Origin: Desulfatitalea sp.
Lineage (GTDB): Bacteria > Desulfobacterota > Desulfobacteria > Desulfobacterales > Desulfosarcinaceae
Length of the DNA stretch: 8,411 nt
Assembly: GCA_013041835.1 (NCBI GenBank)
Contig: JABDRH010000509.1
Location: forward strand, 1 to 8,411
Direction: 5' to 3'
In this document: positions 1 through 5,629 of the stretch, in pieces
Numbering within the stretch: the first letter of the stretch is position 1
Layout: each line of letters begins with the position of its first letter
Translations under genes and position numbers: made by a program
The notes under the pieces: generated by a model
Seen by the model: the letters and a program-made list of their open reading frames with translations, nothing else
Database searches by the model: none
What the model was told of the DNA's origin: nothing

Positions 1-36
1 CCGTTGCCCGTTGCCCGTTGCCCGTTGCCCGTTGCC
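1..36. repeat. 7-bp tandem repeat (CCGTTGC x5)
   Basis: Five perfect head-to-tail copies of CCGTTGC occupy positions 1-35, followed by one further C and then an A run. The array starts at the window edge, so it may be longer. It is a simple variable-number-type repeat in non-coding DNA. A reading frame runs through it, but a 7-bp unit shifts frame in every copy and the resulting peptide resembles nothing known. Confidence 0.9.
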
Positions 37-151
37 AAAACGGCTAACTTGTTGTTGGGGCGTATGTCAAGCGTAATCACAGATCAATATTTGATGGCCC
101 TTTGTTCTTTCCCGCTTCGTGGAAGAAAAGCAAATATACCCATCAATCGTA

Positions 152-175
152 GGTTGGGTAGAGCGAAGCGAAACC
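152..175 (+). repeat. Fragment of a dispersed-type repeat next to the IS
   Basis: The 24 bases starting GGTTGGGTAGAG and ending CGAAGCGAAACC resemble a short sequence I recall seeing scattered in intergenic regions of many proteobacterial and cyanobacterial genomes, often continuing into CCCAACA. Here it stops at the left inverted repeat of the insertion element, sharing its last C with it. That would be expected if the element inserted in the repeat or a deletion began there. The identification rests on memory of the motif, not on a second copy in this window. Confidence 0.35.
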
Positions 176-195
176 AGCCCTTTAAAGGCAGTACT
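175..195 (+). repeat. Left terminal inverted repeat of the IS
   Basis: This 21-base arm begins CAGCCCTTTAAAGG and ends CAGTACT. It is the reverse complement of positions 538-558 except for one base (C at 189 against T in the partner). It contains the internal palindrome CCTTTAAAGG shared by both ends, a plausible transposase-binding core. Confidence 0.88.
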
Positions 196-204
196 AACAG
201 AATC

Positions 205-228
205 CATTTAAGTGCTTGAACTTAAATG
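205..228. repeat. Subterminal palindrome (9-bp stem, 6-nt loop)
   Basis: CATTTAAGT (205-213) and ACTTAAATG (220-228) are perfect inverted repeats separated by GCTTGA. The palindrome lies just inside the left IS end and upstream of the transposase start. It could limit impinging transcription into the transposase gene, as subterminal hairpins do in several IS families, or bind transposase. There is no T-tract making it a standard terminator. Confidence 0.6.
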
Positions 229-244
229 TAAAAACCTGCACAAT
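216..244 (+). promoter_or_regulatory. Possible promoter of the truncated transposase
   Basis: TTGAAC (216-221) and CACAAT (239-244) are separated by 17 bases and could serve as -35 and -10 boxes for the transposase frame starting at 302. The -35 overlaps the right arm of the palindrome at 205-228. The match is moderate (4 of 6 in each box), so this is only a candidate. Confidence 0.3.
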
Positions 245-301
245 GCGCTCTATCTGGGATACGATACGATAAAATACTCGTACCCAGAGGAGGCTGGTCT
301 T

Positions 302-559
302 ATGTTGAGTCCCATTTTTACGCCGTTCATCGAAAAATCTCCGATTCCTGTTATGGCTCGTGGCATGTTGGAGCGGGTGCTAAATCCTGATCAACTTGAT
401 GCATGGTTCGATACAACCGCTCAGGCGCAGTACACTAAAGATCTTTTGTTTTCAACGTTTTTTGATCTTATGGGTCAGGTTGTCCAAGGTAGTCAACGCT
501 CGATTCACTCAGCCTTCCAGGCTTGCTCAATAGTAAAAGTACTACCTTTAAAGGGCTGA
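302..559 (+). pseudogene. Truncated IS4-like transposase (N-terminal part only)
   Basis: An 85-codon frame starts at ATG 302, preceded by AGAGGAGG (286-293) at 8-base spacing, which supports this start over in-frame codons further upstream. The protein begins MLSPIFTPF and continues through GMLERVLNPDQLDAWFD and LLFSTFFDLMGQVVQGSQ. This resembles the N-terminal region of a widespread group of IS4-type DDE transposases, where a motif like SVHAAYQA follows; here SIHSAFQA (about residues 67-74). After this the frame runs into the right end of the element and stops inside the inverted repeat. None of the DDE catalytic residues is present, so it cannot catalyse transposition; a leftover DNA-binding peptide might still be made. 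Family assignment is from recognised motifs and could be refined by comparison with ISfinder. Confidence 0.72.
538..558 (-). repeat. Right terminal inverted repeat of the IS
   Basis: This arm reads AGTACTACC then TTTAAAGGGCTG on the plus strand and pairs with 175-195 at 20 of 21 positions. The stop codon of the truncated transposase frame (557-559) lies across its outer edge, so the last codons of the open frame are encoded by the repeat itself. Confidence 0.88.
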
Positions 560-685
560 AAGGATGATCCAAGGACCCAAAACCGGAGGAATAGAAAGCT
601 ATTTTGAGGATTTTAGGGCCGCAGATCGGACCCGGATGACCTGAAGCCGGGATGGATAAATGCTGAAGTTATTTTTTCCGAGCCC
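559..685. other. Short non-coding spacer
   Basis: Between the right end of the IS and the decayed gene remnant I see no open frame with recognisable protein character. There are a few weak inverted repeats, such as CCCGG at about 638 pairing with CCGGG 11 bases on, and an imperfect hairpin centred on AATAG-AAAG-CTATT at about 589-602. No feature can be supported. Confidence 0.4.
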
Positions 686-1095
686 TTATGTCCCCCCGAA
701 CTCTATTTCCCGAATAATTTCATTAAGAACATACTTCAAAATCTCTTTTTCACAAGGTTGCATCTCATCTAAATTAATTATTTTATTCTGCAGCTCAATG
801 GTTCTGTCTGATTTTATTTTAATAAATTTGTTTTATCAAGAAGTAATTTGAGCGTTTTATTCGTACCCTTTATTGCAGCATTATCAATATTTATATTAGC
901 AATTCACCACCCACCGGATTCCCTTTTAACCACAATAAGATTTTCAATATAATCAAAGTGTTCATTAAAAGAAAACTTTTCATCCCCCCTCATGGCTTTC
1001 AGCACCCTTCAATAATACGCTCACGCCTATTTTATCTTTATTCATAAAAGGCAGCCAGAATTGATCTCTTTATTTTCCCAAAGCAATCAGGTAAT
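686..1095 (-). pseudogene. Decayed small gene, possibly a toxin-immunity gene
   Basis: No intact frame remains, but pieces in different minus-strand frames join into one protein-like chain. They read: LPDCFGKIK (ending near 1070), RDQFWLPFMNKDKIGVSVLL (1069 downward), GDEKFSFNEHFDYIENLIVV (987 downward), IANINIDNAAIKGTNKTLKL (903 downward) and SDRTIELQNKIINLDEMQP to EIEFGGT with a TAA at 686-688. Lesions are a frame break with TAA at 1070-1072, a +1 shift at the G6 tract (984-989), an in-frame TGA at 904-906, and a shift near 818-830. Repaired, it would be about 130 residues, acidic and soluble, with no signal peptide or membrane segment. The family is not recognised. It lies downstream, on the same strand, of an RHS remnant, which is where immunity genes sit, so that role is a positional inference only. 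Confidence 0.55.
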
Positions 1096-1107
1096 AATAC
1101 CCCCCCC

Positions 1108-1303
1108 ATGCAAAGGCTTGCTGAAAATATAAACGCGAACGCCGAAGTCCAAGCCCCCTTAAAAGCACCATCCGCAAAGCTACCCCCCGCCGTCATAGGT
1201 AAACATGGATCGATGGCCGATGAGGTGTCGGCGAGTTCCAGCCGGTTGATGTCATCGTATTTAAACGTATGGGTCAGGTTGTTGTTTTTTCTATCTGTGT
1301 CGG
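1108..1303 (-). pseudogene. RHS/YD-repeat polymorphic toxin remnant
   Basis: Directly after the last ABC ATPase gene a minus-strand frame carries two features of RHS-type proteins. The segment NLTHTFKYDDINRLELADT (1224-1280) fits the YD-repeat pattern, with the YDD-x-NRL core. The segment GGSFADGAFKGAWTSAFAF (1131-1187) resembles the GGKFANGA-x-GAF-x-x-AF motif near the C-terminus of many RHS-associated proteins. Both lie in one frame with only 12 residues between them, where a full protein would have hundreds, so an internal deletion is implied. No start codon or binding site of its own is visible at the 5' end, which abuts the ATPase stop. Such proteins deliver C-terminal toxins in contact-dependent competition; this copy is dead. 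The identification rests on motif pattern and is moderately sure. Confidence 0.55.
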
Positions 1304-2260
1304 CTATTTCCAGCAGCGCACCCAATGGTTGTCGGCCACGTGGGTCAGTTCCGGCGGGGTTGTGCGGCATTGGCTTTGCGCTTGATGGCAGCGGGGGTGA
1401 TAGGCGCAGCCTTGGGCGCGGGCGGCGAAGGTCGGCGGTTCGCCCGGGTCGGCGGGGGGGGCTTTTCTTTTTTCTACCGTCATGCGGGGGATGGCGGAGA
1501 AGAGGGTTTGGGTGTAGGGGTGCAATGGGTTGGCGTAGAGTTCGTCGCGGTCTGCGCGTTCCAGAATTTTGCCCTGGTACATGACGGCTACTTCGTCGGA
1601 GAAGTACTCCACCACGGCCAGGTTGTGGGCGATGAAGAGAAATGTCAGGCCCATTTGGTCTTGAAGGTCGTTCATCAGGTTGAGGATTTGGGCTTGAACC
1701 GAGACGTCCAGGGCGCTGACCGGTTCGTCGCAGACGATGAAGTCGGGGTTGCTGGCCAGCGCGCGGGCGATGCCGATGCGCTGGCGCTGGCCACCGGAGA
1801 ATTCATGCGGGTAGCGGCGCATGTAGTCCGGCTGCATGCCGACTTGGCTCAGCAGTTCGGCGATGCGGGCCTTGCGTTCCCGACGGGAGAGCGATGTGTG
1901 CACCAACAGGGGTTCAGCAATGATGGATGCCACGGTCATGCGCGGATTCAGCGAGAGCATAGGGTCCTGGAAGATGATCTGCATTCTGCGCCGGAAGGGC
2001 AGCATTTGCCGGTCGCCCAGGGTCAGCAGGTCGGTGCCGTCGAAACGGACGCGACCGGCGTGGGCCGGGACAAGGCGCAGGATGGTGCGGCCCACCGTGG
2101 TTTTACCCGAGCCGCTTTCGCCCACGAGTCCGAGCGTTCGACCTTTGGGGATGTCGAATTCGACGCCGTCCACGGCGCGTAAATAGCGGGTCGGTTTGAA
2201 CAGGCCGGTGCGGATGGGAAACCAGGTTTTCATGTTTTTGATGGATAGGAGTGTGTCCAA
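1304..2260 (-). CDS. Peptide ABC transporter ATPase, DppF/OppF type
   Basis: One of the two cytoplasmic ATPases of the importer; it hydrolyses ATP to drive solute uptake through the paired permeases. The 318-residue protein has Walker A GESGSGKT (48-55), the Q-loop glutamine in IIFQDP (Q98), the ABC signature FSGGQRQR (154-161), Walker B FIVCDEP (174-180) and the switch histidine H212, so it looks fully active. The oligopeptide-type C-terminal extension contains HPYT (247-250) and cysteines C285, C291, C298 and C316, the pattern that binds an iron-sulfur cluster in some DppD-like proteins. I chose the TTG at 2260 because AGGA lies 6 bases upstream, it lies 8 bases after the preceding stop, and MDTLLSIKNMKTWF gives the usual family N-terminus; the upstream alternative at 2356 would overlap the preceding gene. 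It is last in the operon. A C8 tract (plus-strand G run 1454-1461) lies within it but the frame is intact. Confidence 0.93.
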   Translation of the reverse strand: MDTLLSIKNMKTWFPIRTGLFKPTRYLRAVDGVEFDIPKGRTLGLVGESGSGKTTVGRTILRLVPAHAGRVRFDGTDLLTLGDRQMLPFRRRMQIIFQDPMLSLNPRMTVASIIAEPLLVHTSLSRRERKARIAELLSQVGMQPDYMRRYPHEFSGGQRQRIGIARALASNPDFIVCDEPVSALDVSVQAQILNLMNDLQDQMGLTFLFIAHNLAVVEYFSDEVAVMYQGKILERADRDELYANPLHPYTQTLFSAIPRMTVEKRKAPPADPGEPPTFAARAQGCAYHPRCHQAQSQCRTTPPELTHVADNHWVRCWK

Positions 2261-2268
2261 TATGCGTC

Positions 2269-3321
2269 CTATTCCGCGGCGTATCCCGGCGCTTCCCAGC
2301 AGGCGCACTGGTGGCCGGTGTGTATGCGTTGCAATGGCGGCTCCGCGCTGGCGCACCGGGTCAGTACTTTCGTGGGGCCGCTTTCGGTGATGATCTGCTG
2401 CGTCTCCCGCCCTTGCCGGGCTTTTTCACGGGTGAGCGGGCAGCGGGTATGAAATTTACAGCCGGAAGGAAACTGCCAAGGCCGGGGCACGGTGCCGGCG
2501 ATGGCGGGCAGTCGTTCATGGTGTCTGCCCAGCCGGGGCACGGCGTCGAACAGGCCCTGGGTGTAAGGGTGCAGCGGTGCTTTAAACAGCATTTGCGTTT
2601 CGGCTGTTTCCACCACTTTGGAGGCGTACATGACTGCCACGCGGTCGGCGGTTTCGGCCACTACGCCCAGGTCGTGGGTGATGAGCAGCACACTCATGTT
2701 CTGCTGTGCCTGCAGTGTTCGGATCAACGACAGGATCTGGGCCTGGGTGGTGACATCCAATGCCGTGGTGGGTTCGTCGGCGATGAGCATCCTTGGCCGG
2801 CAGCTCAGGGCCGCCGCGATCATGACGCGCTGGCGCATGCCGCCGGAGAGCTGATGGGGGTATGCGTCATGGCACTGCCGGGGCTCGGTGATGCCCACCC
2901 GGGCCAGCATGTCGATGGCTTCGGCTTTGGCGGCCTTGGCGCCCAGGCGGCGGTGCAATCGGATCGCTTCGCTGATTTGGGCGCCGCAGGTAAAGACCGG
3001 GTTGAGCGATGTCATGGGTTCCTGGAAGATCATGCTGATTTGGGCGCCTCGGACGCGCTGCATTTGCTTTTCGCTGTAGCGCAGCAGATCTTTCCCTTCG
3101 AAAAGCACCCGGCCGGCGGCGATGCGCCCCGGCGGGCAGGGCAGTATTTTCATGATGGTGTAGGCGGTGACGCTTTTGCCGCAGCCGCTTTCACCCACCA
3201 GGGCAAAGACTTCTCCGGGTTCGATGTGAAAATCAACGCCATCCACGGCACGCAATTCGCCTTCGTCGGTGTCGAAATAGGTCTTCATGTTTTCGACGCG
3301 GATCAATGCGTTATCGTTCAT
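2269..3321 (-). CDS. Peptide ABC transporter ATPase, DppD/OppD type
   Basis: The second ATPase of the importer, expected to pair with the DppF-type subunit encoded 8 bases downstream. The 350 residues include Walker A GESGCGKS (43-50), Q-loop Q100 in MIFQEP, signature LSGGMRQR (158-165), Walker B MLIADEP (178-184) and H-loop H216. The C-terminal oligopeptide extension has [14 protein letters not shown] (251-264) and cysteines C288, C294, C323, C339 and C341. In the family a third cysteine usually follows about seven residues after the second; here that position is occupied by KARQGRE and the next cysteine (in RCASAEPPL) comes 28 residues later, suggesting a local insertion. The ATG at 3321 has AAAGGA a few bases upstream, overlapping the TAA of the permease gene. 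Length is slightly above the usual 320-335. Confidence 0.94.
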   Translation of the reverse strand: MNDNALIRVENMKTYFDTDEGELRAVDGVDFHIEPGEVFALVGESGCGKSVTAYTIMKILPCPPGRIAAGRVLFEGKDLLRYSEKQMQRVRGAQISMIFQEPMTSLNPVFTCGAQISEAIRLHRRLGAKAAKAEAIDMLARVGITEPRQCHDAYPHQLSGGMRQRVMIAAALSCRPRMLIADEPTTALDVTTQAQILSLIRTLQAQQNMSVLLITHDLGVVAETADRVAVMYASKVVETAETQMLFKAPLHPYTQGLFDAVPRLGRHHERLPAIAGTVPRPWQFPSGCKFHTRCPLTREKARQGRETQQIITESGPTKVLTRCASAEPPLQRIHTGHQCACWEAPGYAAE

Positions 3322-3329
3322 GGCGTCCT

Positions 3330-4277
3330 TTACACGTTTTTTAAACGGGGGTCCAGCGCATCACGCAACCGGTCGCCGATGATGTTCCAGGCCAATACGA
3401 TGATGAAAGTGGCGCCCACGGCCGCGGTCAGTTCCCACCAGCGGCCCACCACCAGGTCCATGCGGGCTTCGTTGATCATTTTGCCCCAACTGGGCAGGTC
3501 ATGGACGCCCAGGTTCAGAAAGCTCAGGATCACTTCGGCGCTGATGGCGCCCACGAAGCCCAGGGAGAAGTTGATGATGCCGATGTGAAAGACGTTGGGG
3601 AAGATGTGTCGCAGCAGCACGGCGGCATCGGAGCGGCCGCAGGCTTTAGCGGCCACGACGTAGTCGAGTTCTTTGATCTTCATGACTTCGGCGCGGACCA
3701 GGCGGCAGGTGCCGATCCAGCCGATGGAGCCCAAAGCGAGGTAGACGCCGGCCATGCCGTTCAGATCCAAGGCAAACCAGGTGTGCTCGAAAAGGATTTT
3801 GCCTTCGAAGGCGAACTTGATGGCAATGAGCAGGATGATGCCGGGTATGCTGGCCAGGGTGGTGTAAAACCAGACGATCAGGTCATCCGTGCGCCGGCCG
3901 CGGTATCCGGCCACGGCCCCGAGCACAAGGCCCAGGGGAATGGCGATGATGTTGGCCATGAAGGCCACGTTCATGGAGACATGGGCGCCTAGAAAAGTTT
4001 TGTGCAGCACGGACCGGCCGAGGGCGTCGGTGCCAAAGGGGTGCGCCCAACTGGGCGGCAGGTTGCGGTTGTTGTAGTCGTAGGTGGTATTCCAGTCGGC
4101 GAACACAAAAGGGCTGATAACGGCAATGAGGACGTAGCAGGCGATGACGACCAGGCAGACGAGCGCGCCTTTGTCCCGGCGGATGCGCAGCCAGGCGTCG
4201 CCCCATAGACTTCTTCCCCGGGATGGGGACTGCTCGGGTTGAGCGGCTGGGGCGGAGGGCTGCCGGGTAGGGTTCAT
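3330..4277 (-). CDS. Peptide ABC transporter permease, DppC/OppC type
   Basis: An inner-membrane permease forming half of the translocation pore with the DppB-type protein. The 315 residues start with a hydrophilic, proline-rich cytoplasmic tail (1-35). About six membrane segments follow at roughly 38-60, 103-125, 137-155, 176-190, 231-255 and 287-303. The periplasmic loop carries FGTDALGRSVL (81-91), typical of this subfamily. The ATPase-contacting EAA-type loop is at about 197-228, including ELDYVVAAKACG (203-214) and HIFPN. The protein ends in GDRLRDALDPRLK, the family's usual C-terminus. The ATG at 4277 is preceded by TAGGAG at 5-base spacing, where the TAG is the stop of the upstream permease, so translation is probably coupled. 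Length is normal. Confidence 0.95.
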   Translation of the reverse strand: MNPTRQPSAPAAQPEQSPSRGRSLWGDAWLRIRRDKGALVCLVVIACYVLIAVISPFVFADWNTTYDYNNRNLPPSWAHPFGTDALGRSVLHKTFLGAHVSMNVAFMANIIAIPLGLVLGAVAGYRGRRTDDLIVWFYTTLASIPGIILLIAIKFAFEGKILFEHTWFALDLNGMAGVYLALGSIGWIGTCRLVRAEVMKIKELDYVVAAKACGRSDAAVLLRHIFPNVFHIGIINFSLGFVGAISAEVILSFLNLGVHDLPSWGKMINEARMDLVVGRWWELTAAVGATFIIVLAWNIIGDRLRDALDPRLKNV

Positions 4278-4285
4278 GGGTTCTC

Positions 4286-5623
4286 CTACTGAAGCCGGAT
4301 GCGCGGGTCGAACACCGCGTACAGGATATCGGTTACGATCAGGCTGCCCACGTACAGCACAGACGTGAGGTAGACCAGGCCGGTGATGATGGGCACGTCG
4401 CGGGAGGTAATGCTGGTGAGCATCAGGTCTCCCAAGCCGGGGATGCCGAAAAAGCGTTCGAGTAGCAGCGAGCCCATGAAGATAAACGGTATAGTGGAAA
4501 TCAGGTTGGTCAGGATGGGCAGCATGCAGTTTTTGAGCACGTGCACAAAGAGGATGGCGGGCAGGGGCACGCCCTTGGCCCTGGCCGTGCGCACGTAGTC
4601 GCGACTGATTTCATCGAGTATGATGGTGCGGTAAAAGCGCACCGAACCGCCCAGGCCGGCAACCACCGAGATGAGCACCGGCATGTAGATGCTCACGGGA
4701 TGGGAAAGGCCCACGGCCACTTCGGGCGCGATTTTGAACAGGACCCATTGGCCGAGCAGCATGTAGGCCAGGTAGGGGATGCACATGCCCAGCACGGAGA
4801 GCAGCACGCCGATACGATCCACCCACGTGTCGCGGTAGTAGGCCACCAGGCTGCTGATCACCATGGCCAGTAGCCATCCCAGGGCCAGGGCGGGCAGGTT
4901 GATGGCCAGGCTGAATTTTCCCCGTTCGAGGATCACGTCCAGCAGGGTTTGGTCGGTGGCGTAGCTGCGGCCGGTAAAGGTGGCGGCTTCGTAAATGTGC
5001 CAGAAGAACTGGCTATCGAACAGGTTGGCCGGGGACCACTCGGAGATGTAGGCCGCCACCTGGCCCTGATTGGCCGGATGGGCGTTGATGGCCGAAAGCA
5101 ACGCGGCCACGTCCGAAAGGGGGGTCACCGGCACTGAAAATTCATGGCCGCTGCCGGTCGATATGAGCAGTGACGGCGGGGGAGCGGCGGATTCGGGGGC
5201 GGTGTCCCCGGCGTTCGTGCCGGTCGCCTGGGGTAATGGCGTCTGGGCTGACAAGCGCCAGATGAGCGCCGTGACGATCTTCACGGTGGCGGATGGCGCT
5301 TGTTTTTCGTTCAAGCCGGACGGCGAGAGGTGCAGGTCGAGGTTTGCGGCCAGCCGAGAGCCGTGACGGTCGGTCACGGCAAAGAGATGTCGCCCCTGGG
5401 TGCGATCTTCCAGAACGATCCGGCGGTGGTAATTGATCAGCGCCGGCCGGTCCAGTTTGTGCTTCTGGTAAAAGGCCTGGCGGGCGGCGGCGCCCAGTTT
5501 CTGATTGACATAGGCGGCCGAGACATCGCCGGCGATGATGCGGAATAAAATGAAGGTGATCAACATGACACCGAAGACGGTGAATACGGCCTGGATCAAT
5601 CTTCTGGTGACATATTGTTGCAT
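4286..5623 (-). CDS. Peptide ABC transporter permease, DppB/OppB type, enlarged
   Basis: The other pore-forming subunit. The N-terminus (YVTRRLIQAVFTVFGVMLITF) and the first membrane segment (about 10-30) are standard, followed by KLDRPALINYHRR. The C-terminal half has about five membrane segments (roughly 239-263, 271-293, 313-330, 366-388, 413-436). The EAA-type loop lies at about 335-365, including DYVRTARAKGVP, and the end (ILYAVFDPRIRL) is typical. The protein is 445 residues against the usual 300-340. The excess lies in the first extracytoplasmic loop, about residues 70-205, and includes a low-complexity Pro/Ala/Thr stretch near 129-150. The insert is continuous with the reading frame and has no recognised domain. 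The ATG at 5623 is 6 bases after the binding-protein stop; the only purine-rich site (GGAGG) is 13 bases upstream, so initiation probably relies on coupling. Confidence 0.93.
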   Translation of the reverse strand: MQQYVTRRLIQAVFTVFGVMLITFILFRIIAGDVSAAYVNQKLGAAARQAFYQKHKLDRPALINYHRRIVLEDRTQGRHLFAVTDRHGSRLAANLDLHLSPSGLNEKQAPSATVKIVTALIWRLSAQTPLPQATGTNAGDTAPESAAPPPSLLISTGSGHEFSVPVTPLSDVAALLSAINAHPANQGQVAAYISEWSPANLFDSQFFWHIYEAATFTGRSYATDQTLLDVILERGKFSLAINLPALALGWLLAMVISSLVAYYRDTWVDRIGVLLSVLGMCIPYLAYMLLGQWVLFKIAPEVAVGLSHPVSIYMPVLISVVAGLGGSVRFYRTIILDEISRDYVRTARAKGVPLPAILFVHVLKNCMLPILTNLISTIPFIFMGSLLLERFFGIPGLGDLMLTSITSRDVPIITGLVYLTSVLYVGSLIVTDILYAVFDPRIRLQ

Positions 5624-5629
5624 CGCCGC

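Larger units (their letters stand above)
175..558 (+). mobile_element. Non-autonomous, internally deleted insertion sequence (IS4-like)
   Basis: A 384-bp element is bounded by 21-bp terminal inverted repeats that match at 20 of 21 positions; both ends read CAGCCCTTTAAAGG inward from the tip. Between them lie a 9-bp-stem palindrome, a good ribosome binding site, and the start of a DDE transposase gene that runs straight into the right inverted repeat after about 75 recognisable codons. An autonomous IS of this type would be well over 1 kb, so the middle and 3' part of the gene are missing. The element could only move if a full-length relative supplied transposase. No convincing target-site duplication is visible: the flanks GAAACC and GAAAGG agree at only 4 of 6 positions. 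Confidence 0.8.

Noticed and set aside
4..219. 71-codon plus-strand frame starting in the tandem repeat
   Set aside because: Its start is a TTG inside the 7-bp repeat with no ribosome binding site, and it runs across the IS border.
170..563. Target-site duplication flanking the IS (GAAACC and GAAAGG)
   Set aside because: Only 4 of 6 bases match, and the exact tip of the inverted repeat is uncertain by one base, so it is not distinguishable from chance.
660..851. 63-codon plus-strand frame in the AT-rich region
   Set aside because: There is no ribosome binding site, and the opposite strand gives a more protein-like (though broken) sequence. The Ser/Ile/Phe-rich product looks like antisense of a Lys/Glu/Asn-rich gene.
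1038..1100. Winged-helix regulator fragment (FGKIKRSILAAFYE)
   Set aside because: It looks like the start of some DNA-binding proteins, but the alternative frame RDQFWLPFMNKDK over the same bases joins better with the downstream pieces, so the resemblance is probably accidental.
1325..2182. Plus-strand open frame (285 codons)
   Set aside because: It is the antisense shadow of the DppF-type ATPase, whose Walker and signature motifs show the true coding strand.
2251..3588. Long plus-strand open frame (445 codons)
   Set aside because: It lies opposite the DppD-type ATPase and the end of the DppC-type permease; its product has no recognisable motif and runs across two genes.
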